Assembly: GCF_001423695.1 (NCBI RefSeq)
Contig: NZ_LMOZ01000001.1
Location: 434,001 to 498,000, forward strand
Source of the DNA: Leifsonia sp. Leaf336
GTDB lineage: Bacteria; Actinomycetota; Actinomycetes; Actinomycetales; Microbacteriaceae
Direction: 5' to 3'
Length of the DNA: 64,000 nt
The position numbers were made by a program, and so were the translations under genes. Below, in pieces: positions 49,316-58,336 of this stretch. Below the pieces are notes generated by a model, which was given only the letters and a program-made list of their open reading frames with translations, was not told where the DNA came from and searched no databases. The first letter of the stretch is position 1. Each line of letters starts with the position of its first letter.

Positions 49316-50215
49316 ATGTCCCGTACAGTCAGCACCGCACGACCCGCCGGCGGCCTCACCGCCCACCTCGTGTCCTCCGAGGATGGCACGCCGATCGAGT
49401 ACTTCAGCACAGGAACCGGCCCCGGCCACGTCGTCGTGCACGGCACGATGCAGTCGGCCGCCAGCCAGAGCGAGCTGGCGGAGGCGCTCGGCGACACGTT
49501 CACCGTGCACCTGATCAACCGCCGCGGCCGCGGTCGCAGCGGTCCCTACCCGGCCCTGAGCGCGTACGACCCGGCCTCCGAGCTCGCCGACATCGAGGCG
49601 GTCGTCGCGGCCACCGGGGCGACGACCGTGCTGGGCATCAGTTCCGGCGCCATCCTCGCCGCGGAGGTCGGCCTCCGGCACCCGGAGCTCGCCGTGGTGC
49701 TCTTCGAGCCGGCTCTCGTCGCCGACGGGTCCCTCGACCTCGAGGGGTTCCTGCCTCGGTTCGACCCGGAGGTCGCGCGCGGCGACGTGGGGGCCTACAT
49801 GGTCACCGCCCTGCTCGGCACGCAGATGGGGCCGGGCTTCCTCCGCTTCTTCCCGCGGCGGATGCTCGAGTCGAGCACCCGGAAGATGATCGCCAAGGAC
49901 GCCGGCACGCTGCCGGTCGGCGGAGCCTCCATGACCGAACTCGCGGCCGGCGTGCCGTACGACATGCGCATCGTCGCCGAGCACGCCGACGACATCGAGC
50001 GCTATCGCGCGCTTCGCGGCACGGTCGTCCTCATCGGCGCCGCGAAGTCGCCCGGCTACCTGCGGCACGCCGTCGAGCGCCTCCACCAGCTGCTGCCCGG
50101 CGCCGCGACCGCCACGATCGACGGCGCCGGCCACTCGGCCACCCAGAACGCCGCCGACCGCGGCAAGCCGCAGGCCGTCGCAGCCGCGCTTCGCGCACAC
50201 CTCCCCGTCCGCTGA
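49316..50215 (+). CDS. Alpha/beta hydrolase
   Basis: A protein of 299 aa. The oxyanion strand is GHVVVHGTMQSAAS, the nucleophile elbow GISSGA has Ser109, and the catalytic His is in GAGHSATQ near residue 280. AAAGG precedes the ATG. It is divergently paired with MarR and shares the CTTAGTGACTAAG palindrome. It could be a detoxifying esterase or peroxidase-like hydrolase induced by a small molecule. The substrate is unknown. Confidence 0.88.
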   Translation: MSRTVSTARPAGGLTAHLVSSEDGTPIEYFSTGTGPGHVVVHGTMQSAASQSELAEALGDTFTVHLINRRGRGRSGPYPALSAYDPASELADIEAVVAATGATTVLGISSGAILAAEVGLRHPELAVVLFEPALVADGSLDLEGFLPRFDPEVARGDVGAYMVTALLGTQMGPGFLRFFPRRMLESSTRKMIAKDAGTLPVGGASMTELAAGVPYDMRIVAEHADDIERYRALRGTVVLIGAAKSPGYLRHAVERLHQLLPGAATATIDGAGHSATQNAADRGKPQAVAAALRAHLPVR

Positions 50216-50220
50216 CCCTG

Positions 50221-50280
50221 GACATTCGTCACGAATGTCGAGATTCGTGGCACGAATCTGCGTTTTCGTGACGAAGGTCG
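50221..50280. repeat. Triple-palindrome element, copy B
   Basis: GACATTCGT-C-ACGAATGTC (50221-50239), AGATTCGTG-G-CACGAATCT (50241-50259), then TTCGT-G-ACGAA (50265-50275) followed by GGTCG. It has the same order, spacing and 3' end as the element at 33123-33187 and lies between convergent genes. Confidence 0.75.
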
Positions 50281-50293
50281 GAGGCCGGGACGC

Positions 50294-51109
50294 CTACACG
50301 CGGCTCGACACCGAGTCGCCGGCGAGGCGCTGCGAGATCCACACCGGGATGATGGCGAGGATCGTCAGCACCGCCGCCACGACGTTCACGACCGGCGCCT
50401 GGTTCGGCCGGAACAGGTTCTGGAAGATCCAGATCGGGAGGGTCTGCACGGCCGGCCCCGCGGTGAACGTCGTCACCACGATCTCGTCGAAGCTCAGTGC
50501 GAACGCCAGCAGCACGCCGGCCGCGAGCGCACCGCGCACCTGCGGCAGCGTCACCCAGAGGAACGTCTGCCAGCCTCGGGCGCCGAGGTCGCCCGAGGCC
50601 TCCTCGAGGGAGGTCCCCATCCGCCGCAACCGCGCCTGCACGTTGTTGTAGACGATGACGATGCAGAACGTGGCGTGGCCGATGATGACGGTGGCCAGCC
50701 CCAGCGTCACCCCGACCGGGCCGAGCACGGTGGTGAAGGTCGACGCGAGCGCGATGCCGGTGACGATCCCCGGGAGGGTGATCGGCAGCACCACCAGGAA
50801 GTTGATGCTCTGGCGCCCGAAGAACCGGAACCGCTGGACGGCGAACGCGGCCATCGTCCCGAGCACCAGCGCGATCGCCGACGCGCACAGCCCGGCGATC
50901 ACCGAGGTCGCGAGCGCGTCCGCGGCTCCGCGCGAGTGGAACGCGTCCACCCACCACTGCAGCGTGAACCCGGGAGGGGGGAACGAGAACGTGCGGGAGC
51001 TGTTGAACGAGTTCAGCACGATGAGCAGCAGCGGCACGTACAGGATGACGAGGCCGACGGCCATGCAGAGCCCGACTACGATGCGCGCGGGCGTCGAGAG
51101 CAGCTTCAT
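50294..51109 (-). CDS. ABC permease, PotC-like (polyamine type)
   Basis: A permease of 271 aa with six helices. The EAA coupling loop is LEEASGDLGARGWQTFLWVTLPQVRGAL, and a PotC-like C-terminal half FDEIVVTTFTAGPAVQTLPIWIFQNLF is present, highly typical of spermidine/putrescine permeases. The ATG overlaps the PotB stop (ATGA, 51106-51109). It is the last gene of the operon, which ends at the triple-palindrome element. Confidence 0.92.
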   Translation of the reverse strand: MKLLSTPARIVVGLCMAVGLVILYVPLLLIVLNSFNSSRTFSFPPPGFTLQWWVDAFHSRGAADALATSVIAGLCASAIALVLGTMAAFAVQRFRFFGRQSINFLVVLPITLPGIVTGIALASTFTTVLGPVGVTLGLATVIIGHATFCIVIVYNNVQARLRRMGTSLEEASGDLGARGWQTFLWVTLPQVRGALAAGVLLAFALSFDEIVVTTFTAGPAVQTLPIWIFQNLFRPNQAPVVNVVAAVLTILAIIPVWISQRLAGDSVSSRV

Positions 51110-51924
51110 ACGTTCTCCAATGCGCCCGTGCGGCGGACCGCCAGCAGGTAGAGCACGACGGCGATCAGTGGGATGACCGAGAGAGCGGCCGCGAGCGGCT
51201 GGTTGTTCGCGGTGACCAGCTGGCCGTAGATCAGGTTGGCGAGCAGCTGCGTCTTGCCTCCCACGATCCCGACCGCGATGTAGTCGCCGAAGCTCAGCGC
51301 GAAGGTGAAGATCGAGCCGGCCACGATCGCGGGGAACACCAGGGGGAACGCGACCGTGCGGATCGTCCGCCAGGTCGACGCGCCGAGGTCGTAGCTCGCC
51401 TCGAAGAACGAGTCGGGGACCCGGTCGAAGCCGGCGTACACGGGGATGATCATGTACGGCAGCCAGAGGTAGGCCAGCGTCATGATCGTCGCCGGGAGGC
51501 CGAACCCGGGTGTGTAGCCTCCCGTCGCGACGGCGATCGGGCCTCCCGGCTCGACGAGGATGCGCCACGCGTACGCCTTGACCAGGTAGCTGGCCCAGAG
51601 CGGCGTCGTCACCGCCACGAGGTAGAGCGCGCGACGGCTCGGCCGGGCCACCTTCGCGATGTACAGAGCCATCGGGAAGGCGACCACGGCGTCGATGAGC
51701 GTCACGCCGAGCGCCACGAGCAGCGTGCGCAGCGCGACGGTCCCGTAGAGCGGGTCGGTGACCAGCGTCGCGTAGTTCTGGAGGGTGAAGGTCGGCTCCA
51801 CCGCCCCCGTGAAGCCGTTCACCGTCCAGAAGGACGACACCAGGAGGACGGCGATCGAGCCGAGGTAGATGACGACGAGCCAGAGCAGGGGAGGCCCGAG
51901 CAGGAAGCCCAGGCGTGCTTTCAT
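51106..51924 (-). CDS. ABC permease, PotB-like (polyamine type)
   Basis: A permease of 272 aa starting at MKARLGFLLGPPLLWLVVIYLGSIAVLLVSSFW. The coupling loop FFEASYDLGASTWRTIRTVAFPLVFPAIVAG is PotB-like. The start overlaps the substrate-binding-protein stop as ATGA (51921-51924). Upstream in-frame residues are shadow of that gene. It forms the channel with PotC. Confidence 0.92.
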   Translation of the reverse strand: MKARLGFLLGPPLLWLVVIYLGSIAVLLVSSFWTVNGFTGAVEPTFTLQNYATLVTDPLYGTVALRTLLVALGVTLIDAVVAFPMALYIAKVARPSRRALYLVAVTTPLWASYLVKAYAWRILVEPGGPIAVATGGYTPGFGLPATIMTLAYLWLPYMIIPVYAGFDRVPDSFFEASYDLGASTWRTIRTVAFPLVFPAIVAGSIFTFALSFGDYIAVGIVGGKTQLLANLIYGQLVTANNQPLAAALSVIPLIAVVLYLLAVRRTGALENV

Positions 51925-53128
51925 CCCTTGATCTCCTGCCACTTGCTGACCCATTCGCTGTAAGCGGTGCAGTTCGTGCCGCTGCCGTCGACGCACTTGG
52001 TCTGCGGCGTGGTCCAGTAGTGGATCTTGGACGCATAGTCGGCGTCGGTGGCGTGGTAGGTGGCGCAGAAGTTGGGGTCGGCGGTCTGCTCGCAGGCCTT
52101 CGTCTGGGCGGGGGCCTCACCGAACCACTCGGCGACCTCCGCGTTCACCTTCGGGGAGGTATCCAGTTCATCCACTGGTACATGCAGTTCGGGTGCTTCG
52201 ACTTGGACGAGATCATCCAGGTGTCCGACCAGCCGGTGGAGCCTTCCTTCGGGACGGTCGTGCCGACCTGCACCTTGCCGTCGCTCTGGATCAGGTTCGC
52301 GATGACCTGCCACGAGGTGCCGACCTCGCTGCTGCCCGACTCGAATGACTGCACGGCCTTGGTGTAGTCCGACCAGTACTCCCCGACGGAGGCCTTCTGC
52401 TTCTTGAGCAGCGACACGGCGGCGTCGAGCTGCTTCTCGGTCAGCGAGTACGGGTCCTTGATGCCGAGCGACTTGTCGTGCGCCTGCAGGTAGAGGGCGG
52501 CGTCGGCGATGTAGATCGGCGAGTCGTAGGCCGTCACCTTGCCGGTGTACTTGGAGGCGTCGTCGAAGACGGCCGACCAGGAGTCCGGCGCCGGGGTGAC
52601 CGTCGCCTTGTTGTACATGAGCACGTTCGCGCCCCAGCCGTGCGGGATTCCGTACATCTGCCCGTCGACCGAGTTCCACGCCTTGTTCTTCAGGAAGCTG
52701 GAGATCGTGGTGTAGTTCGGCACGAGCTTGGTGTTCACCGGCGCGACCTGGCCGCCGTAGACGAGACGCAGGGTGGCGTCTCCGGAGGCCGAGACGCCGT
52801 CGTAGTCGCCGGTGCGCATGAGCTGCACCATCTCATCGGAGGTGCCCGCGACCTTGGCGTTGACCTGGCAACCCGTGCTCTTCTCGAAGGGGGTGACCCA
52901 GTCGACGCTCGGATCGTTCGTGCCGTCTTCGGCGTAGCCCGCCCAGACGATGATGTTCAGCTGGCCCTCGTTGGACCCGAGCTTCTTCGCCATCGGGACG
53001 CTGGGGACCGAGCCCGCCGAGCCTCCCGAGTTGCCGCCGCCGGAGCAACCGGCGAGCACGAGGATGGCGGCGGAGACGGCCGCAACCGCGGCGGCCGAGC
53101 GCGCGAGGCGCTTCGTTCCACGAATCAT
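51921..53128 (-). pseudogene. Polyamine-type substrate-binding lipoprotein gene with a frameshift
   Basis: The N-terminal frame (52145-53128, 327 aa) has a signal peptide with lipobox LVLAGC (Cys28) and a PotD-like domain (LNIIVWAGYAEDGTNDP, YGIPHGWGANVLMYNKAT). It stops at WMNWIPPRR. The continuation SPKVNAEVAEWFGEAPAQTKACEQTADPNFC through KWQEIKG lies in another frame up to 51921. One missing base near 52158-52163 explains this; restoring it gives a normal binding protein of about 402 aa. Either a real mutation or an assembly error. ATGA overlaps on both sides show an otherwise intact operon. Confidence 0.85.
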
Positions 53129-54243
53129 GAGTCTTGCCTCTCTTCTACACCTCTGCTGCGAGGTACGTCTGCTGTTGCGGGCTCCGGCTCCGGCTCGGGC
53201 TCGGAGTCGGGGGACGCCGGGGCGAGCTCCCGGAGGTCGTCGTCGTTCCACGAGATGTGCACCCGGGTGCCGCGATCGAGTTCTGTGCGGTGGGTGCGGT
53301 CGTTGCGCTCCAGCACCGAGATGCGCAGACCGGCGTCGAGGTCGACCACGCGCCGGATGCTGTTGCCCGCGTACACCGACTCGACGAGCGTTCCGGCGGC
53401 GCTCGCCGTCCCGGCCAGGTCTGCGGCCTCGCCGACCGTGTGAAGCGCCAGCTTCTCGGGCCGGATCGAGTACTCGCCGCGCCGGGCGAGGATGCTCCAG
53501 GCGTGCTCCGGGCCGAACAGGTTGGAGGTCCCGACGAAGTCGGCGACGAACCGCGAGACCGGGTGCTCGTAGAGTTCGCGGGGGGTGCCGAGCTGCTCGA
53601 TCCGGCCGTTGTTGAAGACCGCGATGCGGTCGGAGAGCGTGAGGGCCTCGTCCTGGTCGTGGGTGACGAAGACGAACGCGATGCCGAGCTCGTGCTGGAG
53701 CTGCTTGAGTTCGACCTGCATCTGCTGCCGGAGCTTGAGGTCGAGTGCGCCGAGCGGCTCGTCGAGCAGGAGCGCCTTGGGCTGCACGACCGTCGCGCGG
53801 GCGAGTGCCACGCGCTGTCGCTGACCGCCGGAGAGCTGGGCGGGCTTGCGATCGGCGAACCCCTCCAGCCGAACGGAGGCGAGCGCGTCGAGCGCCCTCC
53901 TGCGCCGCTCGGATCGTTTGACGCCGCGGACGCGCAGGCCGTACGCGACGTTGTCCACGACGGACATGTGCGGGAACAGCGCGTAGTCCTGAAAGACCGT
54001 GTTGACGTCGCGGGCGGCGGCCGGCTTGCTCGTCACGTCCTGCCCGAACAGCTCGATCGTGCCCGATGTCGGTTGCTCGAAGCCGGCGATGCAGCGCAGC
54101 ACGGTGGTCTTCCCCGAGCCCGAAGGTCCGAGCATCGAGAAGAACTCGCCGGCGGCGATCTCCAGGTCGAGGTGGTCGACGGCGGCGACCGATCCGAAAC
54201 GCTTGGTCAAACCGGTCAGCCTGATGGCGGGCTGCTCGCTCAC
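53125..54243 (-). CDS. ABC ATPase, PotA-like (spermidine/putrescine type)
   Basis: A protein of 372 aa with Walker [11 protein letters not shown]-loop [13 protein letters not shown], signature LSGGQRQR, Walker [12 protein letters not shown] and H-loop [10 protein letters not shown]-terminal TOBE domain follows, ending in a Glu-Pro repeat tail ([12 protein letters not shown]). GTG start, AAGGAG upstream. It is the first gene of the minus-strand order ATPase, SBP, PotB, PotC. Polyamine specificity is inferred from the permease and SBP resemblance. Confidence 0.92.
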   Translation of the reverse strand: MSEQPAIRLTGLTKRFGSVAAVDHLDLEIAAGEFFSMLGPSGSGKTTVLRCIAGFEQPTSGTIELFGQDVTSKPAAARDVNTVFQDYALFPHMSVVDNVAYGLRVRGVKRSERRRRALDALASVRLEGFADRKPAQLSGGQRQRVALARATVVQPKALLLDEPLGALDLKLRQQMQVELKQLQHELGIAFVFVTHDQDEALTLSDRIAVFNNGRIEQLGTPRELYEHPVSRFVADFVGTSNLFGPEHAWSILARRGEYSIRPEKLALHTVGEAADLAGTASAAGTLVESVYAGNSIRRVVDLDAGLRISVLERNDRTHRTELDRGTRVHISWNDDDLRELAPASPDSEPEPEPEPATADVPRSRGVEERQDS

Positions 54244-54426
54244 ATCCAGTCTCCTTCGACGGTGGGCGGGGCCAATCCTATGCGATGGGATGTCCAGGCG
54301 CGCTACGCAATCCGCAGCGAATCTTCGTGTCGAGTGTCGATTCCCGCTGCGGGAGACTCCTCACGCGGTCGGAATCTTCGGTTCACCGACCGGCGTGCGC
54401 CGTGGGCGAACGACGGGAGCAACGCC

Positions 54427-55374
54427 GTGCGTGAGGCGCACACTCGTCTTATGACGGATGCCGGAGCCCTGGACGCCTACTCGGCGGTGGTGGTGCGGGT
54501 CGCCGCCGCGGTCGGGCCGGCCGTCGCCGCGGTGACTGCGCGGACCTCCCGCGGTGTCGGCCTCGGCAGCGCCACGGTCGTCTCGGCGGACGGCCACCTC
54601 CTGACCAGCGCGCACGTCGTGGAGGGGGCGACCCAGGTCGACCTCGCGTTCGGCGACGGCACCCGGGTGCGGGCTCACATCGTCGGGAGGGACCCGCTGT
54701 CCGACCTCGCCATCCTGCAGGCCGACGCCCCGACTCCGGCCCCCGTGGAGCTCGGTGACGCCGCCGCCCTCCAGGTCGGCCAGCTCGTCGTGGCGGTCGG
54801 CAACCCGCTGGGCCTCGCGGGAAGCGTGACCGCCGGCATCGTCTCCGCGCTCGGCCGTTCGCTGCCCACGCGGGCGGGGCGAGTGGTTGACGAGGTGATA
54901 CAGACGGACGCCGCGCTCAACCCCGGGAACAGCGGCGGGGCGCTGGCCGACAGTTCCGCCCGCATGATCGGCGTGAACACGGCCGTCGCCGGCACCGGTC
55001 TCGGCCTCGCCGTGCCGATCAACGCGACCAGCAGGCAGATCGTGGACACGCTGATGCGCGAGGGTCGCGTGCGTCGCGGCTGGCTCGGCATCGCGGGAGC
55101 CGAGATCGCCCTCCAGGAGGACGTCGCCCGCAAGGCGGGAGCCCGTACCGGGATCCAGGTGATGTCGGTCGTTCCGGACAGCCCGGCCGACCTCGCGGGG
55201 ATCCGCCCGGGCGACGTGCTGATCTCGCTCGACCGGATGCGCATCCACGCCGTCGCCGACCTCCAGCGCCTCATGATCGCCAGCACCATCGGCCGGCGCC
55301 TCGAGCTCACCGTCTGGCGCAACGGCGCCCTCGTCGACGCGATCGTGGAGCCGACCGAGCTCGCCGACGCGTAG
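54427..55374 (+). CDS. HtrA/DegP-like S1C serine protease with PDZ domain, no membrane anchor
   Basis: A protein of 315 aa from GTG 54427 (GGGAG 7 nt upstream); ATG 54451 is the alternative. The triad is His in TSAHVVEGA, Asp in DPLSDLAIL and Ser in NPGNSGGAL. A PDZ domain (VMSVVPDSPADLAGIRPGDVLISLD) ends the protein. Actinobacterial HtrA proteins normally carry a cytoplasmic tail and membrane helix; none is present here, and no signal peptide is seen. It may act in the cytoplasm. Alternatively the true start lies upstream. Confidence 0.88.
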   Translation: MREAHTRLMTDAGALDAYSAVVVRVAAAVGPAVAAVTARTSRGVGLGSATVVSADGHLLTSAHVVEGATQVDLAFGDGTRVRAHIVGRDPLSDLAILQADAPTPAPVELGDAAALQVGQLVVAVGNPLGLAGSVTAGIVSALGRSLPTRAGRVVDEVIQTDAALNPGNSGGALADSSARMIGVNTAVAGTGLGLAVPINATSRQIVDTLMREGRVRRGWLGIAGAEIALQEDVARKAGARTGIQVMSVVPDSPADLAGIRPGDVLISLDRMRIHAVADLQRLMIASTIGRRLELTVWRNGALVDAIVEPTELADA

Positions 55375-55405
55375 CGGAGGCTGTGGATTTGCGCCGAATG
55401 TGGCG

Positions 55406-55873
55406 TCAGACGCCGCCCCCGACCAGTCGCGCCAGGTTCTCCAGCTCGTTGGCCCGGCCGGCGAGCAGCCGCTCCGTCCAGACGTCGTCGTGCATCTCCT
55501 CGACCTGCATCACGACGCGCGTGCCTTCGGCGGTCGGCTGGAGGTCGACCACGGTGAGCTGCTCGTACGGCTCGTGGTCGGGGACGAAGTCGATGACCGA
55601 GCGGTAGGCGATCCGGCCCGGCTGCTCCAGCTCGGTGAAGACCTTGCGCGACTCGGTGCTGAGGGGGAGGCCGTTCTGCTCGAGGAAGGCCACCTGCTCC
55701 GGCGCCTCCGCCGTCATCGTGTAGACGAGTTCGCCGCCGGGCCGCAGGTCCAGACTGTCCACGTCGGTGCGGAAGCCGTCCGGCGCCCACCAGCGCGAGA
55801 TGCCCGCGGGCGTGGTCCAGAGCTCCCAGACGGTGTCCGGCTGAGCGGACACGGTTCGTTCGATGGTCTTCAT
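55406..55873 (-). CDS. SRPBCC (AHSA1-like) protein
   Basis: A protein of 155 aa. The AHSA1 pattern TIERTVSAQPDTVWELWTTPAGISRWWAPDGFRTDV is followed by DLRPGGELVYTM and a C-terminal WTERLLAGRANELENLARL helix. AGGAGA precedes the ATG. It is divergent from the ArsR-SRPBCC fusion, and the 16-bp palindrome between them probably controls both. Such pairs are widespread in actinobacteria; the ligand is unknown. Confidence 0.88.
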   Translation of the reverse strand: MKTIERTVSAQPDTVWELWTTPAGISRWWAPDGFRTDVDSLDLRPGGELVYTMTAEAPEQVAFLEQNGLPLSTESRKVFTELEQPGRIAYRSVIDFVPDHEPYEQLTVVDLQPTAEGTRVVMQVEEMHDDVWTERLLAGRANELENLARLVGGGV

Positions 55874-55919
55874 CGTGGTCTCCTGTCGTCGTGGATCGTG
55901 CGTTCGAGAGCCACAATAT

Positions 55920-55935
55920 ATTCGTCTAGACGAAT
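55920..55935. promoter_or_regulatory. Perfect 16-bp palindrome, ArsR-type operator
   Basis: ATTCGTCTAGACGAAT is exactly self-complementary. It lies 47 bp from the SRPBCC start and 36 bp from the ArsR-fusion start. It is surrounded by AT-rich sequence (CACAATAT), consistent with two overlapping promoters under one repressor. Confidence 0.75.
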
Positions 55936-55971
55936 GTGTCAACGTCCATTATTCTGCGTAAGGGAGGCGAA

Positions 55972-56802
55972 GTGGACGCGCAGCAGGTCTTGGCGACGAT
56001 CGGCGAGCCGACGCGGTTCCGCATCGTGATGCTGCTCGCCGACGGCCCTCGCACCGTGGGCGAGCTGACCTCCGCTCTCGGCGCCCTCCAGCCGCAGACG
56101 ACGAAGCACGTGCAAGCGCTGGAGGCCGCCGGCCTCATCCGGGTGCAGAAGCTGGGCCGCCGCCGGTTGGCGAGCCTGGACCGTGAGGCGCTCGGCCGGC
56201 TCGCGGCCTGGTTCGACGGGCTGGCCGCGGAGACGGAGGACGACCGGGCGCTCGACGACTACGCGGCGGGAGTGGCCGAGGCGGAGGAGCGCACCGGTTC
56301 CGGGCGCCCCGCAACAGTCGATTTCACATTGCAGCGCCGCGTGCCGGCCTCCCGTACGGCCGTCTGGCGCGCGTGGACCGACCCGGAGGTGGCCGCGCGG
56401 TGGTGGTCTCCGCGGCACTTCACCGTGGTGCGCTGCGCGGTCGCCCCGGTGCGGGGAGCACGCACGGAGCTGGTGCTCCGTGAGGCCGACGGGGCGGAGT
56501 ACGCGTCCGCCGGCGCGGTGCAGGAGGTCGAAACGGGGACACGACTGAGGTTCGAACTCTCCCCGCTGCACCCCGATGGGCGAGTCGTGTTCCCGGTGGA
56601 GGTGGATGTCCGGCTCGCCGGGGAGGCCGAGACGGCGATGCGCGTGACGATCCGCGCCAGCGCCGAGCACCCCGAGGCGGCACCGATGCTGGCGGGGCTG
56701 GAGCCGGGTTGGTCGCAGCAGCTGGAACGTCTGGTGCACCTCCTGACGGAGGCGAACTACAATCCCCTCCATGACCGCCCGCACCCCCGGCGACAGCGCT
56801 GA
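55972..56802 (+). CDS. ArsR-type HTH fused to an SRPBCC domain
   Basis: A protein of 276 aa. Residues 1-90 form a winged helix (QQVLATIGEPTRFRIVMLLADGPRTVGELTSALGALQPQTTKHVQALEAAGLIRV). Residues 110-270 form an AHSA1/SRPBCC domain (VDFTLQRRVPASRTAVWRAWTDPEVAARWWSPRHF). GTG 55972 is chosen for its AGGGAGG. The lipophilic-ligand domain is thus covalently linked to the DNA-binding domain, suggesting a one-component sensor. It is divergent from a stand-alone SRPBCC gene and flanks the 16-bp palindrome. Confidence 0.9.
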   Translation: MDAQQVLATIGEPTRFRIVMLLADGPRTVGELTSALGALQPQTTKHVQALEAAGLIRVQKLGRRRLASLDREALGRLAAWFDGLAAETEDDRALDDYAAGVAEAEERTGSGRPATVDFTLQRRVPASRTAVWRAWTDPEVAARWWSPRHFTVVRCAVAPVRGARTELVLREADGAEYASAGAVQEVETGTRLRFELSPLHPDGRVVFPVEVDVRLAGEAETAMRVTIRASAEHPEAAPMLAGLEPGWSQQLERLVHLLTEANYNPLHDRPHPRRQR

Positions 56803-57223
56803 CGCGCCGCTCCCGCACGCCATGACCGGCCGTGCCAGCCCCGCGAAGGCGGCCGTGGGCGACAAGCCCGTCTTCGCGTACATCGCGAGCCTCCCCCAAC
56901 CTCAGCGGGGCATCGCGGAGGCGGTCGACGCGCTCGCGGCGCGCACGCTCCCGAACCTGCAGCGCTCGATCAAGTGGGGGATGTCGTATTACGGCGTGGG
57001 TGACGGCTGGTGCTTCTGCTGCGGCGGCTTCGACGACCATGTCAAAGTCATGTTCATCAACGGCGTGGCGCTCGATCCCGTGCCGCCGGTGACGCCGATC
57101 GGCATGGGGAAGGCCACCCGGGGCGTCGAACTGCACACGATCGACGAGCTCGACGAGCGCCTTGTGGGCGAGTGGATGAGGCAGGTCGCCTCGGTGCCCG
57201 GCGTGGGCGGCAAGCGACGCTAG
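56771..57223 (+). CDS. DUF1801-family protein
   Basis: A protein of 150 aa with the DUF1801 (YdhG-like) fold. It has DKPVFAYIASLPQPQRGIAEAVDALAARTLPNLQRSIKWGMSYYGVGDGWCFCCGGFDDHVKVMFINGVAL. The proposed ATG overlaps the ArsR-fusion gene by 32 bp; ATG 56822 would remove the overlap. Neither has a clear ribosome binding site. Function unknown. A second DUF1801-like gene is at 37253. Confidence 0.72.
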   Translation: MTARTPGDSADAPLPHAMTGRASPAKAAVGDKPVFAYIASLPQPQRGIAEAVDALAARTLPNLQRSIKWGMSYYGVGDGWCFCCGGFDDHVKVMFINGVALDPVPPVTPIGMGKATRGVELHTIDELDERLVGEWMRQVASVPGVGGKRR

Positions 57224-57298
57224 TCACAATCTGGGGTTGTGCCCCCACAACGCGAACCCGGTAGCGGACGGCCCCCGCGATCCACCAGGCTCGAACAC

Positions 57299-58336
57299 AT
57301 GCAGTTCGCCCGCGCCCGCACCCTCCCGACCCGACTGACCACACGAGCGGTGGAGGTCGCCCCCGGCGTCGCGATCACCGTCGTGATCGCCCTGGTCGCC
57401 ACCGTGGTCTCCCGGTTCGTCCCGGCGCTCGGCAGCGCGCTGCCCGCACTGATCATCGGAGTGATCGTGGGAGTGATCAGGAGGCCGTCCGGTCGCTTCG
57501 CCCCGGGGATCGCCTACTCGGGCAAGTTCGTGCTGCAGCTCGCCGTCGTCCTCCTCGGGGTCCAGCTGTCCCTGTCGAGCATCCTCGTCGTCGGCGTGCA
57601 GTCGCTGCCGGTGATGCTGACGACGCTCGCGGTGTGCCTGCTGGCCGCCTGGCTGCTCGGAAAGGCGCTGCGCATCCCCACCCGCGAGCGCACGCTCATC
57701 GGAGTCGGCACGGGGATCTGCGGGGCGTCCGCCATCGCCGCGGTGTCGCCGATCATCGGGGCGGCCAGCGCGGAGATCGCGTATGCGGTGTCGACGATCT
57801 TCCTCTTCAACGCCGTCGCCGTGCTCGTCTTCCCCCTCATCGGCCACGCGCTGGGGATGACGCCGCACGCGTTCGGCCTGTTCGCCGGCACGGCGGTGAA
57901 CGACACCAGCTCGGTGGTGGCGGCGGCAAGCCTGTTCGCGACCTCCGCTCTGGGCTTCGCGGTCGTCGTCAAGCTGGTGCGCACGCTCATGATCATCCCG
58001 ATCAGCGTCACCCTCGCCGTCGTCGAGCACCGGAGGCGCAACGCCGGTGCTCCGCTCACCGCCCGCCGGATCGTGGGGCTCGTGCCGTGGTTCCTGGTCG
58101 GGTTCCTGGTCGTAGCGGCGGCGAACTCGGTCGTGCCGATCCCGGCCGGGGTGCATGACGCGCTCGTGGCGGTCAGTGTGTTCCTGGTGTCGGTCGCGCT
58201 CGCCGGGATCGGCCTCTCGACCGACATCGCCGCCATCCGGCGCGCGGGGTGGAGGCCGCTGCTCCTGGGCGGGATCCTCTCGACCCTGGTCGCGGTCACG
58301 AGCCTGGCGGTGCTGGCGCTGACCGGCCAGCTCTGA
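57299..58336 (+). CDS. YeiH-family putative sulfate exporter/membrane protein
   Basis: A protein of 345 aa with about ten hydrophobic helices and the family block GKFVLQLAVVLLGVQLSLSSILVVG, then GVGTGICGASAIAAVSPIIGA and FAGTAVNDTSSVVAAASLF. GTG 57239 would add 20 low-complexity residues; both starts have weak ribosome binding sites. YeiH genes often lie beside a LysR regulator, and one is encoded convergently 217 bp away. The true substrate is not established. Confidence 0.88.
   Translation: MQFARARTLPTRLTTRAVEVAPGVAITVVIALVATVVSRFVPALGSALPALIIGVIVGVIRRPSGRFAPGIAYSGKFVLQLAVVLLGVQLSLSSILVVGVQSLPVMLTTLAVCLLAAWLLGKALRIPTRERTLIGVGTGICGASAIAAVSPIIGAASAEIAYAVSTIFLFNAVAVLVFPLIGHALGMTPHAFGLFAGTAVNDTSSVVAAASLFATSALGFAVVVKLVRTLMIIPISVTLAVVEHRRRNAGAPLTARRIVGLVPWFLVGFLVVAAANSVVPIPAGVHDALVAVSVFLVSVALAGIGLSTDIAAIRRAGWRPLLLGGILSTLVAVTSLAVLALTGQL

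Noticed and set aside
53134-55374. 746-aa frame ahead of the HtrA protease
   Set aside because: The first 430 residues are antisense to potA and lack protein-like composition.
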